A stretch of 64,000 bases of DNA from Mixophyes australis (Eukaryota; Chordata; Amphibia; Anura; Limnodynastidae), in NCBI GenBank assembly GCA_036250195.1, contig JAVHZZ010000003.1, positions 345,342,875 through 345,406,874 of the forward strand, given 5' to 3'. The translations under genes and the position numbers were made by a program. The stretch's first letter is position 1. Every line of letters starts with the position of its first letter. The notes below the pieces were generated by a model. That model searched no databases, was not told the origin of the DNA, and worked only from the letters and a program-made list of their open reading frames with translations. Shown here in pieces: positions 24,399-36,095 of this stretch.

Positions 24399-25845
24399 TT
24401 GCTGTTAAAATATTGGGATCACTGATGAGGGAAACATTTGGTATAATGTGTGACAATAGTGGGAATGGTAAATGGGGCTCTGATGTGGTGGTAGAACTCA
24501 GATGTTTCAAACAATGCCTTAGGTGCCAAAATAAGGTTTTTCACAACTGGATGGAAATATTATTTGGGTTATTTTAAATAGAATTATATGTTTGGTTCAG
24601 TAAAATAGAGAGGAAAATGTGGGGACACATAGTAAAATGTCACTATAATATGACTTGGGGAGGAACACAGATTTAGGCTCATTTAGGCTCAACCTACAAT
24701 GAGGACCTCTACTGCTATCTTATATGCGGATGTGCAACTATTTATCCGCCAAACACCAGTTAAAAGAGCTGTAAGTAATATTTGAAAATATATTGGTATA
24801 CATAGAATTCTAGTATTGAAATGAAACAAGTGAATTTTAAGGCGCAGTTCCACTTTCCGGTTATTGGAACTGCCGTAGGAAATCAATTTTCACTAAGTCT
24901 TGTGGGTTTGACTATCCACCTGATCATGTGCATGGTGGAAACATTGAAATATCACATCAATGTCCAACCTACTAACATTAACACAGCCTTTCATTCATTG
25001 CAACATTTAAATTTTTCTCCCTAGAATGCTGCTTATTTATGTTTTATTTTAGTCATGAAAATAAGAGGAAATCAGCACTGTTTGTATTACATTAATTACT
25101 TTTTTTGTGTGTTTGATTGATTGTTTTTAGTGCATTGCTCAAGATGTGCCTATAAATGCATCCCATTGAAAGTATTGGAGGAGAGCTTATTGGGGGACAC
25201 CCTATCTCCACCTCCGCAATATTTTTCTTCCTCTTGCAGGAAAAAAAAATACTGCAAGCCCTCGTACACAACAGGAAGCCTCAGACTCCCAACTCTTTAT
25301 CTCATTTAAGTAATCATATCTCATGTGACTCAACAAAACAGCATTTCCATTATGCTTAGAAGCATTTGTGCTTTATTAATGGGGCTTATTCTGATATGAA
25401 AAGTATGACATTAAAGAGAAGAGGTAAGTGAAAGAATACAGTTGAAGAGTGAAGGTGTGGGAATAGTTACCTAAACAAAATACAATGATTGAATAATCTC
25501 AACAATCTACATACTAGGATGTACAATTCTCTAATTTTTAAATATAACATTCATTTATTTTGATTAAGTTTTCAATTGCTAGTTAGTTGCTGTTACTATG
25601 TTTTAGTGCTATACCCTTATATTCCATGCTTTTATCCCAATTTTATTTCTGCACATTTTTTCATCCAGTCATTATCTACAAGATACACTCTCTATAGTTT
25701 ATTCATCAATTTCATCCCATCTATACTTCCTGTACGTAGACAGACACGATTTGATTTTGTATAATCAACCCCATACCTGGCCTTGGGCCTTTCATGCATG
25801 TCTTCCAATATACACTATTTAATTTGCAACTTCATTATTTTATTA

Positions 25846-25846
<1 letters not shown>
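24399..25846. other. Intron sequence, nothing recognised
   Basis: AT-rich; no coding frame, terminal repeats or RNA gene seen. Confidence 0.5.
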
Positions 25847-25887
<41 letters not shown>

Positions 25888-25917
25888 CATATCTCTCTCT
25901 CTCTCCCTCTCTCTCTC

Positions 25918-25961
<44 letters not shown>

Positions 25962-25990
25962 AATATATATATGTATACATATATATGTAT
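25847..25990. repeat. (TA)n / (CT)n microsatellite block
   Basis: Two long TA runs (about 25850-25882 and 25922-25958) surround a CTCTCTCC run. This block creates several false open frames on both strands. Confidence 0.95.
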
Positions 25991-26394
25991 AATCCAAATA
26001 CATTGCAGATAAATAACACACATCTTCTCTCTATCCCATGCTATAGATATTACACACTGCCTTTCTACTATGTATTATCCATCCTCTATTCTCTCTTCTG
26101 CCTCTTCATCTCTCTTTATCCCTTCTCTGCTCTATTTATTTATTTCTTTAGATTTTAATCTAACTGCTAATTATTGTTTTCTTAATCTTTTCTTAAAATG
26201 TTCTATTCGCATTTGTTATTATAATTATTTTTTATTTATTTCTACTTCAGTTTAATTTATTTTGTTTTTAATCTATCTCATACTTTGATTTTTATTCTGT
26301 ATATATATTGTTTATTCTTCCATCTTAGTCTTTTATTATTTTTGTCTTTAAAATTCTATTTTTAATTTAATTTTTATTATGATTATTCCTACTT

Positions 26395-26868
26395 TCATCT
26401 ATGCCGTGCCGCTCCCCACCTCTGGAATGCTTTCCTCCAATGCTTCAAAAGCTCTCTAAAAACCCACCTGTTCCTCAAAGTCTTCCAGTCCACCGCCTAA
26501 CCCCTCCCCACATGCCCCCTCCATCAGCAACCTCCCCTTTTCATGTCAACCCCTTAAGTCTCAACTTCTAACTCTTCCTTTTAGAATGTAAGCTCTCATG
26601 AGCAGAGCCCTCTTTCCTCTTGTCCCTCTCCCAACCCTGCCTTTCCTCCATTCTCTTTTGCTCTATGCACCAGGATTTTTTGCTCTCTACCCTGTTATTC
26701 AGATTTTGTTACTTTATGTTTCTGCCTTCTGTAAGTTACGTTGCCCTTGTTGTATCTTTGTCACTTTTTCATGTAACGCTACTTGTATTGTAATGTTTAC
26801 CCATGTTTTACACCCTGCACAGCGCAGCAGAATTTCCTGCACCATATACATGAATGATGATGATAATA
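26395..26868 (+). pseudogene. 3' end of an L2/CR1-type LINE
   Basis: One frame near 26405-26490 reads PLWNAFLQCFKSSLKTHLF, the usual C-terminal signature of ORF2 in L2/CR1/Rex-like LINEs (WNxLP...FKxxLKTHLF). The 3' UTR follows with AATGTAAGCTCTCATGAGCA, shared with 1-190, and ends in a short ATGATGATGATAATAATAAT tail at 26868. It is a 5'-truncated copy. The 192-codon open frame over it (26598-27176) is fortuitous. Confidence 0.7.
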
Positions 26869-27965
26869 ATAATAATATGGCAATATTTGCATTTTTATTG
26901 CTGCAACATTTCTTCGTCTACAGAACGCTTATTTTTACTGTACTGACTATTTTTTATGTTTTTTTTCTCACCACTCTCAACAATTTATTCTCGTGCCTCC
27001 TTACAACTTCACTGCTACTCCTCAACAACAATGATATGAAACACTTGACTTCAGTACAACATCATTTCAGTTATCTACCTACAGGACATCACACACATAT
27101 CACATTGCTCCATGGCAATGAACATTTAACTAAACAGATAGTGTTTGTTAACAACACACCCATATATTTGACATAAATCCTGCCCTCCCTAAATTATTGA
27201 GTTGTTCTTAAATATAAAAATGTTTCTTTGCATTATATTATTCAACAAATAGCAAAACATAAATTTAGAATCTATAAAACAATATTAAAGATGCTTCAGA
27301 GTTCTTGATAAAAAAATAAAACATTTTTTTAGTAAAATCTCTTTTTTTTACAAACATACTTGATCTTACAATTTATTAATGATTTATCTAATTTATAATC
27401 ATAGTTGACACATTATCATTATTGCATTTTTATATTATATTATTTTTGATAATGGTCTATACCTCTTAACCCTTTTTTATCACATTCACTAATTTATAGA
27501 ATTTATATCACGGTTATTGTGATAGTAATTACAGTAAAGTTCTTTCACCCTAATATATTTATGTGTATATATTTTTTTCTCTTTATAATTATCACTTTGT
27601 TTTCACCTTATTAAATTACTCCTTTATGCATATATTTTTCTGATTATTAATGTGTCTCGATTATACTTCTTATTAGTTATGGATTCTCCTTTATGACACC
27701 AGTCACTTTATTTTATAGCTATGAATCGGAAGTTCAATTACTATACCAATACTTACCTTAAACTGAAACATGTTTGTTACCTCTTGGTAACAATAAATCC
27801 TATATAACATGTAGTATTTTTCAACTGTGAATACAATATTTTTGTCTCCTTGCAATAGTGTCATTACATCATAATTAAATTTGTTATCGATTGCTATAGT
27901 AACTATGCAATAATAAGGAAATACATGAACCAGCTTTGCTTTCCTTTTAAAAAAAAAAGCCCTTA
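26869..27965. other. Very AT-rich intron sequence
   Basis: Runs of T and A and low complexity. No feature supported. Confidence 0.5.
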
Positions 27966-28110
27966 TCGTTCTTGAACCAATAGAATACTAGATTAGATTA
28001 TGTCAATCATTTAGACACAAATAACGTTCTGATTGGTTGTCATGAATGATGTCATCATGGGGGCTTGGCTCACATAGTATAAAAAACTGTCAGTTCATAC
28101 ATTCGTCTTG
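27966..28110 (+). promoter_or_regulatory. Promoter-like module: two CCAAT boxes, CRE-like site, TATA box
   Basis: In order: CCAAT near 27977, inverted CCAAT (GATTGG) at 28031, the palindrome TGATGTCATCA at 28047-28057, and TATAAAAAA at 28078-28086. The spacing is that of a Pol II promoter, with a start expected near 28110. It leads straight into a ribozyme-like motif (28113-28142), so I infer a retroelement promoter. No expression evidence exists. Confidence 0.4.
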
Positions 28111-28112
28111 CC

Positions 28113-28142
28113 CTGAGAAAGCATACAAGTGAAACGCGTGTC
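28113..28142 (+). ncRNA. Hammerhead-ribozyme-like core, degenerate
   Basis: CTGAGAA (28113-28119) is followed by 11 bases, then GAAAC (28131-28135) and a GTC triplet (28140-28142). Hammerhead ribozymes have CTGANGA, a stem II, GAAA, and cleave after a NUH triplet. The first box differs at G8, and stem II is weak, so this copy is probably inactive. Motifs of this kind are known in Penelope-like elements. Identity is tentative. Confidence 0.3.
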
Positions 28143-28229
28143 GGTGTTCACTTTGTCAATCTCACGATCTGCCATTATACTCTTAAAATGACTGTTAGAT
28201 AATCCTGTAATCAGCTCATCCTCAATTAA

Positions 28230-28560
28230 GCGATCTATGGCCACAGATATTTTTAATTAGGCAGTCAGCAATACACTAATACCTTTTAATTTATGGCTAA
28301 ACAATAAGCCATTTATTTGAAACATATACTATCTTAGTGACCTTGCTAACTGGCACACCAATGATTGTTCTATGGCCACAGTTAGTTATTTAATAGGCAG
28401 GTAGCAATAAACATCTGTCTCTGCACTGCCTGGATAGATTAATACCATTTGTTTGGCATAGAAAGTGTCTCAGCAAAGTGGTACTAAGCATGAATGATCT
28501 ATGATTATAGATAATCATCAGGCAGTTGGCAATATATTATTATCTCTAACTGCAGGGTTG
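28230..28560 (+). repeat. Degenerate ~130-bp tandem repeat, about 3 units
   Basis: The phrase TCTATGGCCACAG, an AT-rich spacer, then TAGGCAG-TNAGCAATA recurs from about 28235, 28370 and 28499. The units are strongly diverged. They lie directly after the promoter/ribozyme-like module and may belong to the same element. Confidence 0.5.
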
Positions 28561-30035
28561 GATTTAAATTATTCTACTTGATATAATAATTATCTGTTTG
28601 TTTGTAACCAATCTATAGATTACTACAACTAACATATCGAGTGGTCAGAGAAATTATAAACTGCCAATTGGCCGTATATATTATCGCTATTTGATATATA
28701 TATATATATTAAGGGTGGAAGCTTTAATGAAAATGTTGTATTAAGATACAAGAGGACTATATAGAATTACCTTTTATTTTTTAATACTAATTTATGAATT
28801 TAGTCTAAATAATATTCTAGATCATTAATATTGGCAGAGAAAAACTCCCTATAGCACAAATGAAGGTGTCTATGTAATAGGAGATTTGTGAGATAACAAA
28901 GTCATTGCAGCTGGTTCTCCATTTTAATCACCACACACAGTTAATCACTATATGTTAACTTTTTTTTTATTTCGCAACTTTGTATGAATCCATAACAAAT
29001 AATATTTTTATTGCATACCAATAAAATAGATGTTTTTAATATGAAATAAAATCCCAGAGTGCCTCAGTATATACTTCTTTGTCTTTTCCTTTGTATCATA
29101 TTTAAGTATTTGGGTGCACCCTTCAGAGGTACATTAATGACAGAATTCTGGGTTAAACTGTATAACCAGTAAATGAAGGGATGCCTTATGGTTGAATGTT
29201 AATCTAATAAATTGGTGCAGTTAACTCCTTTACGTTGATCAAGATATATCTAAGAGCATTGGATTAGTTTAGCTTGCTGATTAGTATATATGTGACACCT
29301 GGTATCTCAGACATACAATGTATTCCAGTGAGAAGTGACTCATGGATGGGTGAAAAGTTTAAGAAGTACAAGAGATACCTGCAAAAGTTTGTTTAGCAGG
29401 GGCTGCATGTACCCACATTATTTACCTGACTTACAGACTAACTGTGTTAAAATCAAAATAACACTACTCAGAATTTCTGTGTACAGTATGTGACAAGTTT
29501 CCCCATGAGAAAAATTATGTGTAAATCACAGTAAGCCACGCGTTTTACTATGTGGACCTGGAGAACTTCATGTGAGGCACTGTGTAGTCAGCAGCAAAGA
29601 ACTGTGGAGACTCAGGGATCCAGGATCTGTGGCAGAGGAATCAGTTTCCCTGTTTATAATCTGATAATTCCACACAAGATCTGTTCAAAGGACTATGAAT
29701 GTGAGCCTTTGTGTCCGTTCCTGGACGCACTCCACAGCTAATTGAATATGCCCCTATATGTCATGTAAAGTACATGGCTATGAGTTTACCTACATTATGA
29801 ACAGGTTGACCTTTTTCCCCAACAGGGGAATGGATTTTCACATTTGTAATAGGAAACATGGGGATTTTCATGCAAAGTAGAAAGGCTCTGCTGAATGTAT
29901 GTGACACTCAGACAAAGCAATGCAAATACATCTATGCAAAATGGATTTAACCTCAATTGCAGTATTAGTTACTACTAGATTCAGTCTGCATTAGTGCATC
30001 AGATCTATTAGTGCTGATAACAGAGACCAATGGGA
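28561..30035. other. Intron sequence, nothing recognised
   Basis: No feature supported. Confidence 0.5.
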
Positions 30036-30191
<156 letters not shown>

Positions 30192-30542
30192 ATAGCAGCA
30201 GGGTCACCCGGTGTTCACTGCGCGGGTCCGATTAGTAATGTGTAGCAGTTTTTATATATTAGCAAATTATTTGGTAAATAGACCAAAAATGCTATTTAGA
30301 AAATAACATTTGTTGTTTTGTCGCATTGTCGTTATGTCGTGTTGTCCCGAGGTTTCCTTCCAGCAGTCAAACAATTGTTTACAACCAAAAAATGATGTTT
30401 TCAATATTTGTCTCAGTATGTGGCCTGATAGTTCACTTTATCAATACTAAATAACTATGTAAGATCTGGCAGCTTTACCTAGAGAGCTGTGGAAGGTATT
30501 CACCAACAAACAAACTTCTTCTCTTATATAGTTAGATAGATC
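30192..30542. other. Intron sequence, nothing recognised
   Basis: No feature supported. Confidence 0.45.
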
Positions 30543-30815
30543 ATACTTGCCAACCTTTTAAAACTTAATTCCGAGAGATCCCGGGCAGGGGGCGTGGTTG
30601 GAGGGCGGGAGGGGCGGGGTGCGGTGAATTGCGTAATTTTGGCCCCACTCCGTGACAAAATGCCGTTTTGTTGCAGGGGCGGGGCCAAAATGATGCAATT
30701 CACCGCAAATCGCGTCATTTTGACAGCAAGTTGCCGTTTGCGGGATACTTGCCTGCTCTCCCGGGAGTCTGGGATACCTACCCGAATTTCGGGAGTCTCC
30801 CGGGTTGGCAAGTAT
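30543..30815. mobile_element. MITE with ATACTTGCCAACC ends and GC-rich palindrome
   Basis: The ends ATACTTGCCAACC (30543) and GGTTGGCAAGTAT (to 30815) are perfect inverted repeats of 13 bp. Inside, GCGGTGAATTGCGTAATTTT (from 30620) pairs with AAAATGATGCAATTCACCGC, and GGGGCGGGG boxes flank the loop. The symmetry produces open frames on both strands (95 and 78 codons) with no coding meaning. Superfamily not settled. Confidence 0.8.
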
Positions 30816-30846
30816 AAGATAGATAGATAGATAGATATAGATATAT
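30816..30846. repeat. (GATA)n microsatellite
   Basis: Short GATA run adjoining the MITE end. Confidence 0.9.
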
Positions 30847-31439
30847 ACTACTCAATAATTTAGTAAATAGATAATAGACACGAGCTATGTCCAGATTTCA
30901 CAGAACACAGCGGAATGATTACACAATCTCTGTGTTTGAAGTTACATCATGCAGTGTTACTTGCTACAGTCAGTTCACATTCTTAGTGGAGGTGACAGAC
31001 GAGAGCATGAAAGAGCGAACACAAAAGCAAAGCACAGACGTCGTTTTTACCACTGTTGTTAAAACGCCAGGTACAGCTGTAAATTCACTTCATTTTCTGG
31101 TACATTTTTACATCCAGACATTGTAAGATCCCTGCAACTAGACAGAAGCATATCGTAAAATTATCAGTGCTGTGATCTTTACTTTCTTTTTATATTCTCT
31201 TTGAAAATAAAACTTATTTAGCATTTCATTTTATAAATTTTAATGTGTATGCACCTTTTTATACTCGTTTTAAGGAAGGGAGGAAGGAGGAAAGGGAGGA
31301 AGGAAGGAGCCTTTCTTTACCCCTGTGACTGCATCTCCAGCCCTCTGAGACCACTGATCTGCACAGTGGTCTTCTGAAGGAAACTTTGCCCTGCAACATG
31401 GTCATTTTGAACTTTCTAAGTGAGGCACAAAATGTTCTC
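30847..31439. other. Intron sequence; GGAA-rich tract at 31272-31309
   Basis: A purine tract of GGAAGGGAGGAA units is the only notable element. GGAA repeats can bind ETS factors, but nothing else supports a regulatory role here. Confidence 0.4.
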
Positions 31440-31992
31440 GGCCCGATATGATAAATATGTTTTACAAGTTAACCCGTGCATGATACTCCTGCATTCTAGT
31501 CAAATCAAGCTACTTAAGGTCTTAAAAAGGTTCTTGTCATGCATTTGGGCCTAGCCCAGGCCTCCTCAGGGGAAGAGCGTTACTTCCCGACGCAAGCGCC
31601 CTTTTTAATGTGTGTTCATGAGCTAAAATTACCTCACGAAAATGAGTTTGACCCCTCAACTCGTAAATTTAGCATTTACTACCCCTCCCTCGGGGGAAAG
31701 GGGGGATGATGGAAGTTAACTGACTTCACTATTCTAATTTTTTGTCAAATAATGTCAGTATACCAAATTTCAGGTCAATTGGATGAGCCCTTTCTGAGAA
31801 AATAGTTTTTTACACACACACACACACACACACTAACACACGCCGCTAGGCTTTTACTTTTATATATTAGATAATGCTAAGAATTTAGTAGGTCAGTGTA
31901 TAACTCCGCCCAGCAGGTGGCGCTGCAGCTTGTTTTGTTTTTTTCCCACACACAGACTAACACACGCCGCTAGGCTTTTATATTATAGATAG
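31440..31992 (+). repeat. Dispersed repeat with a duplicated terminal motif
   Basis: AACACACGCCGCTAGGCTTT followed by a TATATTAGATA-type end occurs at 31835-31872 and again at 31957-31990. The first is preceded by a (CA)n run and the phrase CCAAATTTCAGGTCAATTGG, a layout seen in Helitron-like and related dispersed repeats. No Rep/helicase coding and no clear 5' end were found, so the class is open. Confidence 0.4.
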
Positions 31993-32736
31993 GTATCAAT
32001 CCTGTGACTATGGCCTGATTGTGCCATTGGTGACCTTAAACTTGCTCCATCTATATATATCCCAAAGAGAAGCATAATAAACTTTATTTATTATATTGAG
32101 AAGAATTAATAAAAAGTCTTAAGTATTCGTTTTCAACTTCTTTTATATTTAATATTTTTTTGTTAGAACCAACATGTAATGTACAATAACTTAGTGCAAT
32201 TTCACAACAAAGTCTGGTACAGCTAATTCTTTTTTCAAACAACATGGATACAAGCGGGGGAACACAGACAAGGGTAGGAAGGATGATATTGGGATGGGAG
32301 GGAGAGATTAAGGTGCATAATTGAACCCAGGTATGTTTTCCGACATGGTGATGGCATATTAATCTGTCCATGAAGAGTTTAGTAGACTAGAACATAGGTT
32401 ATGTGACCACAATTATTGTATAAAAATGAGAACAAAAACAAACCAAGGGGTATAGGGTTTATATCTCTTTTAGATATCTTCGTTTTCTAATAACTGTAGC
32501 TGAAGAAATACTGGTTAGTTAATTAATGCATGTCTGATACTTTTTAGATTCTTCACATGCTAACCAGTATAACCAAGTTAAAATTTGCATTGTGGTCCAT
32601 TGCAATGTAAAAATCAAGTCTAAAACAGTCTTTCATTGATGGAGGAAATGTGATTTTCAATTAACTGGGACGACACCTTTTGCTCCATTGTTCAGATGTT
32701 TCAGGAGGGATGTCTTACATCGAGAGATCGGGATGT
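31993..32736. other. Intron sequence, nothing recognised
   Basis: No feature supported. Confidence 0.45.
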
Positions 32737-32751
32737 ATTAAGTAGTTCACT

Positions 32752-33335
32752 GGCCCCCATGTTTTGGTTTTGGATTTGGATCTGGATTAACTTCGTGTGT
32801 TGGTTTTGATTTTGGCAAAAGTGCCCTCCCGTGTTTTGGTTTTGGTTTTGGATCCATATTTTTTTTGCTAAAATCACATCAAATTTTTTTTGCTCTTACA
32901 TTATTATTAACCTCAATAACATTAATTTTCAGTCATTTCCAGTCAATTTTTGTCAAGTGACAAGAACACTGCTCCCCCTCCTGTTTCTGTATGAGCAATG
33001 GCACTGAGCAATGTTACTGGAGAATGGAGAGTGACAAGAACACTGCTACCCCTGTTTCTGTGTGAGCAATGGCACTGAGCAATGTCACTGGAGAATGGAG
33101 AGTGACAAGAACACTGCTACCCCTGTTTCTGTGTGAGCAATGGCGCTGGATCTCCAGGGGAGGGAGGTACTTATGGAATCCAAAATCTGCCAGATTCGAC
33201 AACACAACAATGACCTTTTGCCCCGATTCAGATCCGAGGACGAGCGAAAGTACCGAGCCGGCTCGCTCGTCTACTTGGATCCCCTAAGTTCGGACGGGTT
33301 CGGATTTCCAAAAACCAAGCCCGAGCATCTCTAGC
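32752..33335. mobile_element. 584-bp TTTTGG-rich element with ~15-bp flanking direct repeat
   Basis: Starts GGCCCCCATGTTTTGGTTTT and ends CCAAGCCCGAGCATCTCTAG. Flanks ATTAAGTAGTTCACT (32737-32751) and ATTAAGTACTTCATT (33336-33350) match at 13 of 15 positions, consistent with a target duplication. The interior carries a 71-74 bp tandem repeat with starts at 32957, 33031 and 33102 (GTGACAAGAACACTGCT). A related end lies at 55482-55690. Class not known. Confidence 0.65.
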
Positions 33336-33350
33336 ATTAAGTACTTCATT

Positions 33351-34187
33351 AAAAAATATAGAAAGTTTAGTATATTCTCACCAGATATGTAAAGGTTTAC
33401 CTGCAGAACCCGTTTGTCCGGTAGGGCTAGAAACATTTTGAACACAGGGCCATCTGTACCATCTAGTGATTATTTTATATTTCAATGACTGTTATGTTTT
33501 GCGAGCACGTTTGTGTGCTTTTAAAGATACTTGACCACTGTGAGTCATCTACCATTTTTCTTAGGTCACGTACCCAGGATGCAGTGACAATAGGCAGCAG
33601 AGGAAAAGGTTTTCTTTGAAGAATTTATAAATATTTGATAGGGGGTGTTTGGGTTCCTATTGGGTTGTTCAAAGTGGTTGAAAAGTTGTCACGTCTCTCT
33701 CCATGATGTTATTTTTGATAAATTCCGCTAAATGATGCCCTAACTGTATGTATCTCCAAATTTAGTGTTTATCGAGAGAAAGAACTTCCTGGATAACTTG
33801 GAATGGATACATTTTCACCAGATGACAGAACTGAGGTGTCTTTGATATCCACTAGCATTTCATGACTGTGATTGTTACAAGTGAGGCATTGGGGATATTA
33901 GTGTTGAAATGTTTTTATGGTTGCTGTAGTCCACCTAAATGTTTTCCACCTAAATGTTTATGTGTAAATAGTGTTGCCCCCACTCTTCCTCCCCCCGACA
34001 AAGTTCCCGATGAAGGATTTAGGCAATATTGAAACGGGGAGTATCTATAAATAATATTTAGGTAAAACATTCATTTTAATTATATTAACTCTTCCTATCC
34101 ATGAGAAATTTTTTTGGATTGCAGATTTTAAAGTTAAAGCATATTTTACCCAATATTGTCTCAACGTTTGTTTTCTATAAACATTCA
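33351..34187. other. Intron sequence; second ribozyme-like motif at 34008-34035
   Basis: CGATGAAGG...GAAACGGGG at 34008-34039 resembles the two boxes of a hammerhead core but lacks the U of CUGAUGA. Nothing else recognised. Confidence 0.35.
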
Positions 34188-34884
34188 GTGTCTGTTTTAT
34201 TAAGGAACATAAATGCCGATATGTGCCGTATTTTAAATCACACTGCGCATGCCCAGATACAGATTATGCGCCAGTGAGCGCAAGAACATGAAATTGATCT
34301 TCAAATGCAAAAGACAGTTCTGACAGCCTATAATTTCATGGCTGGAATGGAGAGGGGAAGGGGCGTATGCACTTAGTCAGTGTACAGTAAGGGCATACCA
34401 AGCTGATGCACACTCAGCAGTGTCTTATTCAAGCTCTGGGCATCTCTCTGGTGCGTGTTTTTCAGTCGTATCACTTGCACCAGCTACAGGTCAGGTGTAA
34501 GTGCCAAGAGATAGTGATCCGAGTCATGTATGCATGCCAGAGTATGAGTTTGCAGTCAGGAACTGTAAAAATGCATTTTATGTACAGTAGACATTAATAA
34601 CATCCTGATAAATGTATTTCAGTGGAAAAAAAAAGTGGGGAAAAAATATATTTTTTTAATGGCTTTTCATTGATTATATAGTGAAAATAATTGAAATGTT
34701 TCGGCACGTTCCAGATATGTATTATACGTATCCAGTAGTGTGTTGTGTCCATCTCAATATGGCAAATGCTGTATATGCAGAGTGTACCTAGACTCGTATT
34801 CATGTGTGTGTACGCCTGAATTGTTTTAAAAAAGTGCACAATACGTTCATTTTGTTCATACGTGCCTTAATGAATTAGGCTCCC
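34188..34884. mobile_element. MITE family 'GGGYCTGATTCA', copy B
   Basis: The right end GTGCCTTAATGAATTAGGCT-CCC and left end GTGTCTGTTTTATTAAGG are inverted. The interior shares CACTTGCACCAGCTA and GTACAGTAAGGGCA with copy C. It sits at the 3' edge of an L1 relic, which it may have interrupted. Confidence 0.6.
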
Positions 34885-36095
34885 AATGTCTTAATATCTT
34901 TCCTTATTTTTATTCCTAAGTATTGGATTTGAAAGGGATGCCATTTAAAGTTGAATGCATGTTGTGTACGCTGTATTGTTTGTTCTGGTGTAGTGAGACT
35001 AAGAACCACTAATCTTGAACAGCTAATTTTAAGTTTTGAAAAGTTGACCAAACTTTTGAAATTCAGAAGACTAATTGGTAAGCGAGACCACCGGGTAGTG
35101 ACGGTAGTCAATAGATCATCAGCACAAAGAGTTAATTTGTGATCTGTCTCCCTGACCTGGCTCTTATAGATTTAGTAATGGTTCTCATGCATTATATAAA
35201 ATCAATTGAGATAATGGACATCCTTGTCTCGTGCCATTAGCTATAGGAAAATAATTTTAAGTAGATTGCAATCATTTTAATGAGTAACTTAAATCCACAT
35301 TTGATATAAGTCTGTAGTTTGATCATTGGTTCAGGTGTTTCCTTGGGGTGTTACTGTTATGCGTGCTTCAAATAATTGAGGGGAAATTTTTTAGTGTCAG
35401 AAATTTTGTTTATAGCCTGTTATAGTACAGGAGCTAATTGTTCTTTGAATATCTTATAGTATAATAGACTGTAGTATATCCGTTGGGGCCAAGGCTCTTC
35501 ACTATTAGAATTGTTTTTATTGTATCCTCAAGTTTCATTAATGTATAAGTGTGCTTTAAGTATTCCCTCGTTTAGTCAGTAATTAGTCAATAGTTTCTAA
35601 TTATGAGTCTACTTGTTGGCTTCTTACTGCAGATTCTACTGTACATAATGGGTTAGATAAATTATATAGTTCAGTGTAATAGTTTTGGCAAAACTTTGCA
35701 TTTCTTCTGTTACATGAATAGTTGTCCTGGGCGTCTTTGATTTTGGGGATATATGTTAGCATTTCGTGTGCTCTTAAAGCTCTTGTAAGTATTTTGCTAT
35801 CCTTATTGCCACATTGAAAAAAATGTGTATTCATTTTTTTTTTTATCATTTAGGAGATTTGTTGGTGCATTTCTAGTTTAAGCTAATTTGTTTCTTTTTG
35901 TTTCTTCTTGAGCCTAATTGGATTAGCTTTCATGAGAATTATTTATGGTGAGGTATTCATTAATTGCTACTTCTAGTATCACAAGGTCCATCGTGTAGGT
36001 GTGGAGAGGGAGACCTATTGAGTAAGGAAAATTGGGGCATGGTCTGACCATGTAGTCTATCCTATCTGAGATGTTAGTATTAGGCTATCATTTGA
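34885..36095 (-). pseudogene. L1-like LINE ORF2 relic (endonuclease end to reverse transcriptase)
   Basis: On the minus strand the expected order is visible. Near 36040 there is SDHAPI, the end of the AP endonuclease. Near 35720-35650 there is NAKFCQNYYTELYN. Near 35500-35470 there is a degenerate SLGPNGY (GPDG block of the RT). Near 35240-35160 there is NGTRQGCPLSQLIL, a hallmark of L1-type RT. At 34875-35111 there is FSKLKISCSRLVVLSL and FNFKWHPFQIQYLGIKIRKD, the segment after the YADD box. Stops and shifts break the frame, so it is dead. It probably belongs to the same broad clade as the relic at 1186-2692, but covers the preceding part of ORF2. Confidence 0.75.

Noticed and set aside
26598..27176. 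192-codon open frame
   Set aside because: Lies over a LINE 3' UTR and T-rich sequence, no domain, hydrophobic low-complexity content.
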